Shown piece by piece: positions 44,950 to 54,698 of a DNA stretch of 64,000 nt. The stretch's first letter is position 1; the number at the start of each line of letters is the position of its first letter. The stretch is from positions 186,001-250,000 of the forward strand of contig NZ_JACHOT010000001.1 in NCBI RefSeq assembly GCF_014200015.1. The letters are read 5' to 3'. The position numbers and the translations under genes were made by a program. The notes beneath the pieces are model-generated. The model worked only from the letters and a program-made list of their open reading frames with translations, had not been told where the DNA came from and ran no database searches. The DNA is from Aminobacter niigataensis. Its GTDB lineage: Bacteria; Pseudomonadota; Alphaproteobacteria; Rhizobiales; Rhizobiaceae.

Positions 44950-46377
44950 ATGCAGATTTCCGATGTCCGTCTCTTCATCGGCGGCGAGTGGCGCAAGACC
45001 AAAGAAACGCTTCCCGTCATCAACCCCGCCGACGAGCAAATGATCGGCACGGTCGCTGTGGCCGAGACCTCCGATCTCGAAGCCGCGGTAAGCGCCGCTG
45101 CCGAAGGCTTCCGTGTCTGGTCCCGCACCTCGCCGGCCGAGCGCGCCCGCATCATGCTGAAGGCTGCGGCGCTGATGCGCGAGCGGATCGAAGAGATCGC
45201 CCTCTCGATTACCCTGGAGAACGGCAAGACCCTCAACGAAGCACGGCTTGAGGTAATCCGCGGCTGTGAATTCTTCGAATGGGACGCCGGCGAAGCGGTA
45301 CGCTTCTACGGCAGGGTAATCCCGAGTGCGCCTGGCATCCGCTACATCGTGCTGCACGAGCCAATCGGCCCGGTAGCAGGTTTTGCGCCCTGGAATTTCC
45401 CGATGAGCCAACCGGCGCGCAAGATTGCCGGGGCGTTGGCAGCGGGCTGCTCGATCATCCTGAAATCCTCGGAAGAGACGCCGACCGGCGCTACCCATAT
45501 CGCCAGAGCGTTTGTCGATGCAGGACTTCCTGCCGGCGTTCTGAACCTGGTCTATGGCATCCCGTCGCGGATATCGGAGTTTCTGATTCCGCGTCCCGAA
45601 ATCCGTGCCATCGCGTTTACTGGCTCGACGCCGGTCGGCAAGCATCTCACCGAGTTGGCGGCGCGCTACATGAAACCCGCGCTGATGGAACTGGGCGGCC
45701 ATGCTCCGGTAGTCGTCTGCGAGGATGCCGATCCGGTCGCTGCCGGCATTGCTTCCGCCAGTCGAAAATATCGCAACGCTGGTCAGGTTTGCACGTCGCC
45801 GACGCGGTTCTTTGTGCATGAGGCGCTTTATGATCGCTTCGTCACCGCCTTCACCGAAACCGCTGCCAAGGTACGTGTTGGCAATGGGCTGGATCCCGAG
45901 ACCACGATGGGGCCGGTTGCAAACAACCGCCGCATCGCTGCGCTGGAAGAACTGGTGGCGGACGCGCAGTCGCGCGGCGCACGCTTGCTCTTCGGTGGCA
46001 GCCGGCTCAAGAACAATGGATATTTCTTCCCACCGACGGCACTCGCCGACTTGCCCGACGATGCTCGGGTGATGCGTGAAGAACCCTTCGGCCCGCTGGC
46101 AGTGATCAATCCGGTTGTGTCGATCGACGAGGCCATCGACAAGGCGAACAGCCTGCCCTTCGGGCTTGCCGCCTACGGCTTCACCAACTCGGTCGCAAAT
46201 GCCGACAGGCTGATGAGTGGGCTCGAGGCCGGCAATATTTCGATCAACACGCTTGAGGCTTCGGTGGCCGAGACGCCCTTCGGGGGGGTCAAGGAAAGCG
46301 GCCTCGGGCGGGAGGGCGGTACCGAGGGACTGCATCATTATACGGTGGTCAAGAACGTCTCGTGCCGGATCCTTTGA
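44950..46377 (+). CDS. NAD(P)-dependent aldehyde dehydrogenase (succinate-semialdehyde dehydrogenase-like)
   Basis: A 475-residue ALDH: substrate-side FAPWNFPMSQPARKIAGALAAG, catalytic Glu in MELGGHAPVVV, and catalytic Cys in YRNAGQVCTSPTRFFV. The C-terminal FGGVKESGLGREGG is typical. Closest in style to the SSADH/GabD group. In this cluster it may oxidise a semialdehyde or an aldehyde released by oxidative dealkylation. The start at 44950 was chosen because the conserved part begins there; a longer frame exists upstream. Confidence 0.92.
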   Translation: MQISDVRLFIGGEWRKTKETLPVINPADEQMIGTVAVAETSDLEAAVSAAAEGFRVWSRTSPAERARIMLKAAALMRERIEEIALSITLENGKTLNEARLEVIRGCEFFEWDAGEAVRFYGRVIPSAPGIRYIVLHEPIGPVAGFAPWNFPMSQPARKIAGALAAGCSIILKSSEETPTGATHIARAFVDAGLPAGVLNLVYGIPSRISEFLIPRPEIRAIAFTGSTPVGKHLTELAARYMKPALMELGGHAPVVVCEDADPVAAGIASASRKYRNAGQVCTSPTRFFVHEALYDRFVTAFTETAAKVRVGNGLDPETTMGPVANNRRIAALEELVADAQSRGARLLFGGSRLKNNGYFFPPTALADLPDDARVMREEPFGPLAVINPVVSIDEAIDKANSLPFGLAAYGFTNSVANADRLMSGLEAGNISINTLEASVAETPFGGVKESGLGREGGTEGLHHYTVVKNVSCRIL

Positions 46378-46513
46378 TTGGCGTGCAAGGCACGGGCCCT
46401 TTAGCGCGGATTAATCGGAAGAAGTTATGGAGCCGCGCTGCCTACTGATTGAGGGCCGCAACGAGGCCGGACAGGTGGAGTACGCCGAGAACCGGCGCGA
46501 CAGGGAGAATAAA

Positions 46514-47713
46514 ATGATCGACCGACCAGAAAGCGACGTGGATTTGTTCACGACCGAGGTCATGAAGGATCCTTATCCGGTCTATCGTATGTTGCGGGAC
46601 CTTGGACCGGCGGTTTGGCTGGCCAAGCACCAAGTCTGGTGCATCACCCGATATGAGGGGGTTAAGCGTGTGCTGGGCGACTACCGCACCTTCACCACTT
46701 CGAAGGGCGTGGCGATGGACCCTGCGGTGAACGAAGCGACCTCCGGTCCCGGCCGCGCCAATTCGCTGACCAGCGATCCCCCGTTGCATGACGAAATTCG
46801 CCGCGTCACAGGCGCGCCGCTGACGCCGCGGGCGCTGGCGGAGATCAAAGAGCAGATCGAGACCACCGCGCGTAATCTGGTCGACGATCTATGCAAACGG
46901 CGCACGGTGGACGGTATGGTCGATGTGGCGCAAGTACTGCCGCTGACCATCGTCTCAGAAATGGTTGGCCTTCCAGAAGAGGGCAAGAAGTCGATGCTGC
47001 GTTGGGCGGCGGCGACCTTCAACGCTATGGGGCCCATGAACGAGCTTGGTTCGGAGGCGCTGCCACAGATTCGCGAACTGCATCAGTTCTGTATCAACGA
47101 TGCGGTACCGGGTAAGCTCAAGGCCGACGGCTGGGCCGATCGGATCTACCAAGCTGCGGCGCGGGGCGAGATTCCGGCACAACAATGCCCCGGCATGATG
47201 CGGGAATACATCGGCCCGAGCCTGGATACGACAATCTTTGCCACCGGCCATCTGCTGCGCCACCTGGGCGACAATCCGGATCAGTGGCAGCTTCTTAGAA
47301 ACAATCGGTCGTTGCTGCCAGGTGCCATTAACGAGGCACTGCGGATGGAGGCTCCAATCCGGCTGTTTAGCCGCTATGTTCGCGCCGAATCGACGTTCGA
47401 CGAAATCGTCATTCCGGAAGGCGCACGGCTTCTGGTGCTTTATGCCTCGGCCAACCGCGACGAGCGGAAATGGCAGGATCCGGACAGGTTCGACATCACG
47501 CGCAAGAACGGCGACCATGTGGCGTTCGGCTTCGGCATTCACACTTGCGCTGGCATGCACCTAGCCAAGCTGGAAATCACCTCGCTGCTGAACGCCATGC
47601 TCGACCGCATCGCGAGGTTTGAGGTCGGCGAACCAGTGATCTCGATGAACAACACACTGCGCGGATACGATCGTCTGCCGCTGACAATCTATCCGGCTGA
47701 AGTTGCGGTGTGA
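46514..47713 (+). CDS. Cytochrome P450 (CYP199-like)
   Basis: A 399-residue soluble P450. The heme loop is FGFGIHTCAGMHLAK, with ligand Cys345. The K-helix is EALR, and the I-helix reads IGPSLDTTIFATGH, where SLDTT resembles the GLDTT of CYP199A enzymes that demethylate or hydroxylate benzoates. GGGAG lies seven bases before the ATG at 46514. It is followed after 10 bases by a reductase gene, giving a self-contained two-component system. Substrate inferred only from context: an aromatic, possibly a methoxy- or aminobenzoate. Confidence 0.93.
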   Translation: MIDRPESDVDLFTTEVMKDPYPVYRMLRDLGPAVWLAKHQVWCITRYEGVKRVLGDYRTFTTSKGVAMDPAVNEATSGPGRANSLTSDPPLHDEIRRVTGAPLTPRALAEIKEQIETTARNLVDDLCKRRTVDGMVDVAQVLPLTIVSEMVGLPEEGKKSMLRWAAATFNAMGPMNELGSEALPQIRELHQFCINDAVPGKLKADGWADRIYQAAARGEIPAQQCPGMMREYIGPSLDTTIFATGHLLRHLGDNPDQWQLLRNNRSLLPGAINEALRMEAPIRLFSRYVRAESTFDEIVIPEGARLLVLYASANRDERKWQDPDRFDITRKNGDHVAFGFGIHTCAGMHLAKLEITSLLNAMLDRIARFEVGEPVISMNNTLRGYDRLPLTIYPAEVAV

Positions 47714-47723
47714 GGTAGTTGGC

Positions 47724-48707
47724 ATGATCGAGGAAAATATCATGCAGCGCGCCGATCCCGAATGGCAGCGCGTCCGCATCGCCGGCCGGGTCAAGGAATC
47801 GGAACGGATCATCTCCCTGGAACTGGTGGCTGCAAGCGGTGGCGATCTTGCGCCGTTCGAGGCTGGCGCGCATGTCGACGTGCGGATCAGCCCAACAACT
47901 ACGCGGCAATATTCGCTTCTGAACAATCCTTCCGAGCGGCATCGGTACCGGATAGGAATCTTGCGCGAACGCGAGTCCCGTGGGGGGTCGGAAACGATCC
48001 ACGGTTCCTTCTTGCCGGGGCTGGAAATCGAGGTCTCACCACCGCGAAACCATTTTCCGCTCAACCCGGATGCCAGCGAGGTTCTGTTGCTCGCTGGCGG
48101 TGTTGGTGTGACGCCGATCATGTCGATGGCACAGAAGCTTGCCGAAGATCGCGTACCCTTCACCATGCATTATTGTGTGCGGAGCGAAACGTGCACCGCT
48201 TTTGCCCGTGAACTGTTGGACGGACCATTCGGCGATCGGGTGGTCCTTCATATCGATACGGGACCCGAAGCGCAGCGGTTCTCCGCCATGGATGCTCTCA
48301 AGGGAGTGCAGCCGGGCTCGCATCTCTATGTCTGCGGTCCTGGAGGTTTCATCGATCATGTAGTGAAGATGGCGGCGTTCGCTGGATGGGAAGGGCACCA
48401 GATCCATCTTGAGCGCTTTACCGCCGCTCCTTTGGTCTCTGAGGCCTTTACAGTCGTGGCGCAGCGTAGCGGCATTGAGGTTCAGGTCTCTGTTGGCCAG
48501 CGCATTTCGGAGGCCCTGCGCGAGGCTGGCGTCGAGATCGAAATGTCTTGCGAGGCAGGTGTGTGCGGCACCTGTTACACGCGGGTGCTGGAAGGGGAGC
48601 CCGACCACAAGGACAGTTTCCAAACCAATGCCGAATTGGCTGCGAACGAGGGAATAGCAATCTGCTGCTCGGGCTCGAAGTCGCCTCGGCTGGTGCTTGA
48701 TGTCTAA
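47724..48707 (+). CDS. PDR/VanB-family flavin and 2Fe-2S reductase
   Basis: A 327-residue reductase in phthalate-dioxygenase-reductase order: FMN domain (RQYSLLNNPSE), NAD domain (LLAGGVGVTPIMSMAQ and LYVCGPGGFIDHV), then a C-terminal plant-type ferredoxin domain with C276, C281, C284 and C314. It can carry electrons from NAD(P)H to the P450 next to it. GAGGT lies nine bases before the chosen ATG. Such reductases are usually paired with Rieske oxygenases. Pairing with a P450 is less common but known for this fold in other arrangements. Confidence 0.93.
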   Translation: MIEENIMQRADPEWQRVRIAGRVKESERIISLELVAASGGDLAPFEAGAHVDVRISPTTTRQYSLLNNPSERHRYRIGILRERESRGGSETIHGSFLPGLEIEVSPPRNHFPLNPDASEVLLLAGGVGVTPIMSMAQKLAEDRVPFTMHYCVRSETCTAFARELLDGPFGDRVVLHIDTGPEAQRFSAMDALKGVQPGSHLYVCGPGGFIDHVVKMAAFAGWEGHQIHLERFTAAPLVSEAFTVVAQRSGIEVQVSVGQRISEALREAGVEIEMSCEAGVCGTCYTRVLEGEPDHKDSFQTNAELAANEGIAICCSGSKSPRLVLDV

Positions 48708-48852
48708 ACATCGGCGAAGGTAGGGACGATCTCGCAGCAATGACATTTTGACGGCGGATCGCAACAACTTCTAGCTTACGAAGTTCGGGGCGGAGATCGA
48801 AGCGGTGATGGAGGCTGTTGGGCCTGATGCCGGTTTTGTGGAACGCAGTTAA

Positions 48853-48960
48853 CCGAGACTAATTCTCGGCCCTGGTGCACCTCTGGCGAGTGAGCCATCG
48901 GAAGCCGATCGCCTTAGACTCCGGCTTCCACATTCCAGCGAACCTGAAGACGTTCTTCAG
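48853..48960. terminator. Cluster of hairpins between convergent genes
   Basis: Three inverted repeats: CCGAGA/TCTCGG (48853-48869), GGAAGCC/GGCTTCC (48900-48929) and CCTGAAGA/TCTTCAGG (48942-48960). They lie between the reductase (+) and uxuA (-) ends and probably act as bidirectional ends; none has a strong T run. Nothing coding is seen in 48708-48956. Confidence 0.4.
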
Positions 48961-50159
48961 GAGCTCTTTCCGATCGCGTGGATCATCCCACGCAATTCTG
49001 CCATTGCCTTGACCAGTCCGATAGGCGTGTATCCCGGTACGAAGTCCGCTCTTTCCTGATCGTAGAGGATTCGACAGGCGTGGTCTGCGCGGTAGGGGAT
49101 CTCCCAGTCGGCAATGCCTTGCCTGCGCCTGCGTGCCTCTTCCGCCATCAGAAGCGTGAGAACATCGTGGAGGTCGAACGCGCCTGTGCCGCCCAGATGC
49201 TCAGCCTCGGTGAAGCTTCCGAATTCGTCACGGAAACGTATGCGCCGGGGATGGGCATAAAAGATGCGCTGACCGAACCTGTCGATGAAATCCGTCAGCA
49301 CATTGTCGCGCCTGCTGGCGAGAGAACCCGAGCAGAAGATCATGCCGGCGCGCGGCGACGACACGCCATCGAAGATTCTCGCAAAATCTTCCAGGGTGCT
49401 GGCGATGCGCGGCAGGCCGCACAATGGAATCGGCGGATCGTCGGGATGGATGGCAAACACCGCTCCCTCCGCCTCGCACGTGCGCGCCACCTCGCCGAGG
49501 AACTCGATCAGGTTTTGCCGATAGGCTTCGGTTCCCACCTTTTGATAGGCACCGAGCAATGAATGGAACTCGCCGCTGCCATATTGCCCGGGACCGCCTG
49601 GCAGGCCGCGCGTAAGCATGGTCAGCAACTCCTGCCACCGTTGCGCTGGTGTTTCGTGATGGCGCCGGCGGGCCGCCACGGCGAGTTCCGGATCGATCTC
49701 CTCCTCGGCGCCGGGCCGCTTCAGCAGATGGATGTCGAACACCGCAAAATCGACAGCATCGAAGCCCAACGCCTCGGCGCCGCTTTCAAGCCTTGTGTCC
49801 AGCCCGGTCCGAACCCAATCGAGCAGCGGCATCACGGTAAAGTTGATACGGCGTACGCCCGCTTGCGCCAGCCGCCGCACCGTTTCCTGGAAATTTGCGG
49901 TCAGCCTCGCGCTGCTCTGGCGGCCCAGCTTGATGTCGTCGTGAATGGCGATGCCGCCGAGCGTATCCCATTCCAGCGGTGTTTGCCCGGTGGGAGCGGT
50001 CTGGACAAGTCTCTTCAACTCGTCGATAGCATCTGCCTCCCACAGGCATCCAGGGGGCAGGTGGGACAGGCTGGCTTCGATGCTGGTCGCACCCGACTGG
50101 CGTATCCAGTCGATCGTCATCGGATCCTGTGGACCGAACCACCGCCATGTTGCGCGCAT
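48957..50159 (-). CDS. uxuA: Mannonate dehydratase
   Basis: A 400-residue UxuA enzyme that dehydrates D-mannonate to 2-keto-3-deoxygluconate. Motifs: RATWRWFGPQDPM, GCLWEADAI, VFAIHPDDPPIPLCGLPRI, SPRAGMIFCSGSL (C and S near metal), FYAHPRRIRF and FDLHDVL. GGGAGGAAACAACTCG leads to the ATG. It is divergent from the PucR gene, with only 98 bases between the starts. It fits the sugar-acid theme of the neighbouring operon. Confidence 0.94.
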   Translation of the reverse strand: MRATWRWFGPQDPMTIDWIRQSGATSIEASLSHLPPGCLWEADAIDELKRLVQTAPTGQTPLEWDTLGGIAIHDDIKLGRQSSARLTANFQETVRRLAQAGVRRINFTVMPLLDWVRTGLDTRLESGAEALGFDAVDFAVFDIHLLKRPGAEEEIDPELAVAARRRHHETPAQRWQELLTMLTRGLPGGPGQYGSGEFHSLLGAYQKVGTEAYRQNLIEFLGEVARTCEAEGAVFAIHPDDPPIPLCGLPRIASTLEDFARIFDGVSSPRAGMIFCSGSLASRRDNVLTDFIDRFGQRIFYAHPRRIRFRDEFGSFTEAEHLGGTGAFDLHDVLTLLMAEEARRRRQGIADWEIPYRADHACRILYDQERADFVPGYTPIGLVKAMAELRGMIHAIGKSS

Positions 50160-50257
50160 CGAGTTGTTTCCTCCCTTACTGAAATGAATTTTTGGACCGC
50201 TGAAAGAAAAATTTGCACCATGGCGCGCACGCCCGAAGTAATCCCTGCCGAGGCTCC

Positions 50258-51856
50258 ATGCTGAGCCTGCGCGAAATACTGGATTGGGAAATCCTCTCCG
50301 GCCACACGGTCATAGCCGGCACAGGCTCTCTGGCCGTCGATGTCCGGTCGGTCACCGTCATCGACGCTCCTGATGCGGTGAACTGGGTAAAGCCGCACGA
50401 ATTCGTCGTGACCAGCACCTATCCGGTCCAGCAAAGCCCGGATGCGCTGGTTGTCCTGATCGAACAGCTCGCCGCGCGCAATGCCGCGGGTCTTGGCGTC
50501 AAGCTGACGAGGTACCTGCGCGAATTTCCCGACAACGCGTACCGCCGCGCCGAGGAGCTTGGATTTCCGATCATTTCCCTGCCGGGGCCGCTGGCGTGGA
50601 GCGATCTGATCGGCAGGGTGTTTTCCCATGGCGGTCAGCAACAGGGCAAGGAAGCGGCTTATCTCAGCGCCATCTACCGCGCCTTTTCGCAGCATCGGAC
50701 GGGCATTGGCTCGCTGCGCGAGCTGTTCGAACTGGTGGCCGGCTTCATCAATCTGCCGGTGGTCCTTGCCCTTGAAAATGAAGCGGGCTTGCAGATCGAA
50801 AGTCGGGGGGTCACGGCGGCGGAGGCTGAAATGCTGGCGGAAGCCCTCATCGAGGGTGCGGCGACGGGCGCCCAGCCGGACGACGTACCTCTGCGCATGA
50901 CGGTCGCTGGCACGAAGGTCGTGGTGGCGCGTTCGGGAATGGGGGCGAACGGCGGCGGCATGGTGGCTGTCATCGAGCGCGAACTGAGCGCTTCCGAGCC
51001 CGACCTCGAGTGCTTGCGCCTCTCCGTACACCTCCTGCTGACGCTGGTGGACGCCAATGCTGGCACGCGCGCCAATCTTGCGAGCAATGCAAAACTGCTC
51101 GGCGATCTGCTTGATCCCATGCTTTCGCGCGAAGCCAGGAATGTTCTCATTGCCAAGGCTCTGCCTCCGGCAAATGGATGGCATGCGGTGGTTGCCCGCA
51201 TTTTTGATGCCGATACGCTCGATGGCGCACTGTTCAGGCTGCGCCTGCGCCAGTTTTCGCGGCGCCACAAGGCGTTGTTGCTCGAGGAAGAGGATGGCAG
51301 CGAGTACGTCATTGCCGTGCCGGTGCCAGGAGCCGATCCCCGTTCCAGCGAAGCCGTGCTGCGCGAACTGCATCAGGTTTTCGAGCGGCAACTCGAACAC
51401 GCCGATGGCCTTCTCTATGGTCTTGGCCAGTCCGGACCGGCGGACCTGTCCGAGGTAGCTATCCTGCGGCGTGAGGCCAGGGAAGCAATGACTTTCGGCA
51501 TCAGGCTGAACGGCTTCAATCGCATCAGCCGGCATGAGGACATGCTGCTGCTGCGGCTGCTCGCGCATCCGTCCGTCATCGAGGAAAGCCGCCCTGGCTT
51601 CCTGCGACTTCTCGAACCGCTGCTGGCCATGGGCGACCAGGGAGCGACGCTCATGGAAACGATGAAGGTATGGCTGCGGGAGGATGAAAGCATGCCTCGC
51701 ACCGCCGAGCTTCTGGGCCTCCATGTCAACACGGTCCGCCAGAGGCTGGAGCGATGCCGCTCGGTGCTCGGCCTGACCGATTTCAGGACCGATACGCGGC
51801 TTCGCCTTTACGCGGCACTGCAGCTTCTTCCCATGCTGACGAACGCAGAGGGCTGA
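50258..51856 (+). CDS. PucR-family transcriptional regulator
   Basis: A 532-residue regulator. The N-terminal PucR domain (LSLREILDWEILSGHTVIAGTGSL and WVKPHEFVVTSTYPV) is followed by a GAF-like middle region and a C-terminal PucR helix-turn-helix (TLMETMKVWLREDESMPRTAELLGLHVNTVRQRLERCRSVLG). Family members control purine, amino acid or sugar-acid catabolism. It lies between uxuA and the nine-gene operon, so it is the likely regulator of both. Confidence 0.92.
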   Translation: MLSLREILDWEILSGHTVIAGTGSLAVDVRSVTVIDAPDAVNWVKPHEFVVTSTYPVQQSPDALVVLIEQLAARNAAGLGVKLTRYLREFPDNAYRRAEELGFPIISLPGPLAWSDLIGRVFSHGGQQQGKEAAYLSAIYRAFSQHRTGIGSLRELFELVAGFINLPVVLALENEAGLQIESRGVTAAEAEMLAEALIEGAATGAQPDDVPLRMTVAGTKVVVARSGMGANGGGMVAVIERELSASEPDLECLRLSVHLLLTLVDANAGTRANLASNAKLLGDLLDPMLSREARNVLIAKALPPANGWHAVVARIFDADTLDGALFRLRLRQFSRRHKALLLEEEDGSEYVIAVPVPGADPRSSEAVLRELHQVFERQLEHADGLLYGLGQSGPADLSEVAILRREAREAMTFGIRLNGFNRISRHEDMLLLRLLAHPSVIEESRPGFLRLLEPLLAMGDQGATLMETMKVWLREDESMPRTAELLGLHVNTVRQRLERCRSVLGLTDFRTDTRLRLYAALQLLPMLTNAEG

Positions 51857-51891
51857 AGCAGAAACGTTCCTGCCAGCCCTCCGCGCTGTGC

Positions 51892-52644
51892 TCATTGGAC
51901 GATGTTTTCCAGCGTCCCGATGCCCGAGATCTCGACCTCGATCCGGTCGCCAGACTGCATCGGGCTCACACCCGAAGGGGTTCCGGTGATGATGACGTCG
52001 CCCGGCTCGAGCGTCATGATCGAGCTGACGAACTCGATGATGAAGGACGTCGGGAAAATCATGTCTGCCGTGGTCGAGTCCTGCCGGACTACCCCGTTCT
52101 GGAGGAGACGGATGCTCTGGGCATCAGGGTTCAGATCCGTTTCGATCCATGGTCCCATGGGCTTGTAGGTGTCGAACGACTTGGCCCGCGTGAATTGCTT
52201 GTCCTTGAGCTGGAGGTTGCGGTTCGAAACGTCGTTGGCGCAGGTGTAACCCAAAACGACCGATGCAGCCTCGGCTGCCGGAACGTTGCGGGCGCGTTTC
52301 TTGATGACAATGGCAAGCTCGGCCTCGAACTCGACGCGCTGCTCGTGACTGTCCAGAACGATTGCCTCGCCGGGGCCGATGATCGCCTGCGGCGAGCACA
52401 TGAACAGCATCGGTTCGTCGGGGAGCGGCAGGCCGGATTCACGGGCGTGCAGGACGTAGTTGAGCCCGACGCAGACCAGTTTGCCCGGCTTCACCGGAGC
52501 AAGAAGCTTGACCGCGGCAAGCGGCAGGGCATCCGCCGACGGCACAATCTCGCCGAAAGGACCGTCGGGCAGGGTGCGCACCCCATCGTTGTCGAGCAGG
52601 CCCCAATGCTCGGCGCTGTTATGGGCAAAGCGTACGATCTTCAT
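51892..52644 (-). CDS. Fumarylacetoacetate hydrolase (FAH)-family enzyme
   Basis: A 250-residue FAH-fold protein: CVGLNYVLHARESG, metal ligands Glu in EFEAELAIVI and Asp in YTCANDVSNRNLQ, substrate loop KSFDTYKPMGPWI, and ITGTPSGVSPM at the end. Family enzymes hydrolyse or dehydrate beta-keto or 2-keto acids. It is the last gene of the minus-strand operon, 18 bases after the TIM-barrel gene, and probably acts on the final keto acid of the pathway. Confidence 0.9.
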   Translation of the reverse strand: MKIVRFAHNSAEHWGLLDNDGVRTLPDGPFGEIVPSADALPLAAVKLLAPVKPGKLVCVGLNYVLHARESGLPLPDEPMLFMCSPQAIIGPGEAIVLDSHEQRVEFEAELAIVIKKRARNVPAAEAASVVLGYTCANDVSNRNLQLKDKQFTRAKSFDTYKPMGPWIETDLNPDAQSIRLLQNGVVRQDSTTADMIFPTSFIIEFVSSIMTLEPGDVIITGTPSGVSPMQSGDRIEVEISGIGTLENIVQ

Positions 52645-52662
52645 AACTATGTCCTGTGTGGG

Positions 52663-53475
52663 TCAGTGCTTGTCGTAATGTCGATTCAGCCAGCGGATGG
52701 ACTGCGCCATCGCCGCTTCGGCGTCGGGAACCTGGAAATGCTCGGCGGTGATCCAGCCGTCGTAGCCGATCGCGTCGAGGTCGTTCAGGGCGGCGGCGAT
52801 ATCCCAGTCGCCATGGCCGACGGCCCGGCGGTCGCTGTCGCAGACATGGTAGTGCCAGAACAGGTCGCCAGCCTTCCGAAGGCTGTCGCGATGCACTTCC
52901 CCTTGGATGGTGATGTGGGCCAGATCGAGCATCAGGCCGATGTTCGCCCGCTCAAGGCCTCGCACGAAACGCAGGGCTTCGGCCGTGCCCATCAGGAAGT
53001 TTGCATATTGATGGTTGACGGGCTCCAGAACGATGGACGTATCGGGGCGCGCGTCCGCGGCCGCCTGCATCCCCTCGATGACCCACGCTTCGGTCTGGTC
53101 GCGCGCGATCCCGTCGAGATAGCGACCGCGCATGCGCCCGACATTGACCATGGCACCGAAGCGTGCCGCCAGGTCCATGGCCGCGATCATTCGCTCCAGC
53201 GTCTCGGCCCGGCGTGCCGGATCGGGGTCGGCAAGGGAGAGCTTGTCCTCGCCGTAGACTTCACCCGTGCAGATGGCTGGCATGGCGAGGCCCGCATCTG
53301 CAAGCTGACGCTCGATCAGGCCATGATCGAGGGCGCGGGGATCGCGCACGAGGAGCTCGACGCCGTCATAACCCAGTTCGCGGATTCGGGCGAAACAGGC
53401 CGAAGCGTCGCCCTGTATCGCGGTGACCCGTGCCGGCGCCACTTCCGGAGTGGCGTACATGTAAGCGAGCTTCAT
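52663..53475 (-). CDS. Sugar phosphate isomerase/epimerase-like TIM-barrel protein
   Basis: A 270-residue xylose-isomerase-like TIM barrel (AP_endonuc_2): FARIRELGYDGVELLVRDPRALD, PAICTGEVYGED, a metal-type Glu in SIVLEPVNHQYAN, LMLDLAHITIQGE, HYHVCDSDRRAVGHGDWD and WITAEHFQVPDAE. It may be an epimerase or isomerase of a sugar acid. The start overlaps the UxaA large-subunit stop (ATGA). Confidence 0.85.
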   Translation of the reverse strand: MKLAYMYATPEVAPARVTAIQGDASACFARIRELGYDGVELLVRDPRALDHGLIERQLADAGLAMPAICTGEVYGEDKLSLADPDPARRAETLERMIAAMDLAARFGAMVNVGRMRGRYLDGIARDQTEAWVIEGMQAAADARPDTSIVLEPVNHQYANFLMGTAEALRFVRGLERANIGLMLDLAHITIQGEVHRDSLRKAGDLFWHYHVCDSDRRAVGHGDWDIAAALNDLDAIGYDGWITAEHFQVPDAEAAMAQSIRWLNRHYDKH

Positions 53476-54680
53476 TGCATGAAACTCAGGTCGTTGCGCT
53501 TGACCATCTCCGCATGGATCACTTCCTTGCGCAGCACGCTGACATTGGGGATGGCGAACTCCTGTATGTGGAAATATTCGGCCTTGCCTTTTTCGCCGCG
53601 CGCGGTGCGCATCACGAGATCGACCAGTTCCTCCCCGACCTGGCGCAGCGATTTCGTGCCCTCCAGAATGTCGCCTGCGCTGATGTCGATGTCGTCGGGC
53701 ATCTCGCGGAAGACGCGGTTGTTGGAGCTTACCTTCAGAACGGGGGCGATGGCCGAACCCGAAGGCGTGCCCTTTCCAGTGGTGAAGAGCACCATGTGGG
53801 CGCCACCGATGATCTTGCCGGTCACCGACGATATGTCATAGCCGGGCGTGTCCATGATGATGACGCCCTTCTCGTGAGGTTGCTGGCCGTAGTCGACGAC
53901 CTCGGTGATCGGGCGCGTGCCTGCCTTGTAGATGCAGCCGAGCGACTTTTCCTCGATCGTCGTCAGCCCTCCCTCGATGTTTCCGGGCGAGATGAACACG
54001 CCGCTGTCGTCCTCGGTGCTCATCGACAGCTCGATCTCGTAGGCCTTGATGCGGCGCATGAGTTCGTCGCGCACCTCGGGCGTCTTGCCGCGGCGATAAA
54101 GGACGCTTTCGGCGCCGACCATTTCGGTGAGCTCCGACAGGATGACCGTTCCGCCTGCGTCGACGATGATGTCGGCGGCCTCGCCCACGGCTGGGTTGGC
54201 CGTGAGCCCGGAGAAGGCATCCGAAGAGCCACATTCGAGGGCAATGATGAGTTCGGATAGATCGCCTTCGTCCGTCGGCTGTACCGCCAGCTCGGCCGTC
54301 ATGCGTTCCACGATCTCTACCCCGGCGTCCGAGGTCGTGCGCGAGCCGCCGGCTTTCTGGACGACCAGCCGCTCGACCGGTCGCCCCGATGCCTTGATGG
54401 CATCGAACACTTTCGAGCCGGATGCGGTTTCGCAGCCGAGGCTCACCACCAGCACCGCACCGACATTCGGGTGCACGCCATGGCCGATGAAGGCCTCTTC
54501 GGTGGTGCGGTTCTCTTCCGCGTCGAAGGTGCAGCCATAGGGATGCATGAATGTCGCGGCACCGGTGCGGTTGGAAATGTCCATCGCGACACGGTTGACG
54601 CAGGCCACTGTGGGGATGACCAGCACATGGTTTCGGATGCCGATGCGGCCGTCTGGCCGACGATAGCCTTGGAACTTCAT
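53472..54680 (-). CDS. UxaA-family dehydratase large subunit (altronate dehydratase/SuyB-like)
   Basis: A 402-residue protein matching the C-terminal catalytic part of altronate/galactarate dehydratases: YRRPDGRIGIRNHVLVIPTVACVNRVA, HPYGCTFDAEENRTTEEAFIGHGVHPN, VSLGCETASG, IIALECGSSDAFSGLTANPAVGEA. The Cys and His in these loops are candidates for iron binding. It works with the small SAF-domain protein from the preceding gene. Split enzymes of this family include altronate dehydratase and sulfolactate sulfo-lyase (SuyAB), so the exact substrate is open. Confidence 0.88.
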   Translation of the reverse strand: MKFQGYRRPDGRIGIRNHVLVIPTVACVNRVAMDISNRTGAATFMHPYGCTFDAEENRTTEEAFIGHGVHPNVGAVLVVSLGCETASGSKVFDAIKASGRPVERLVVQKAGGSRTTSDAGVEIVERMTAELAVQPTDEGDLSELIIALECGSSDAFSGLTANPAVGEAADIIVDAGGTVILSELTEMVGAESVLYRRGKTPEVRDELMRRIKAYEIELSMSTEDDSGVFISPGNIEGGLTTIEEKSLGCIYKAGTRPITEVVDYGQQPHEKGVIIMDTPGYDISSVTGKIIGGAHMVLFTTGKGTPSGSAIAPVLKVSSNNRVFREMPDDIDISAGDILEGTKSLRQVGEELVDLVMRTARGEKGKAEYFHIQEFAIPNVSVLRKEVIHAEMVKRNDLSFMQ

Positions 54681-54698
54681 GACAGCGCTCCTTTCAGC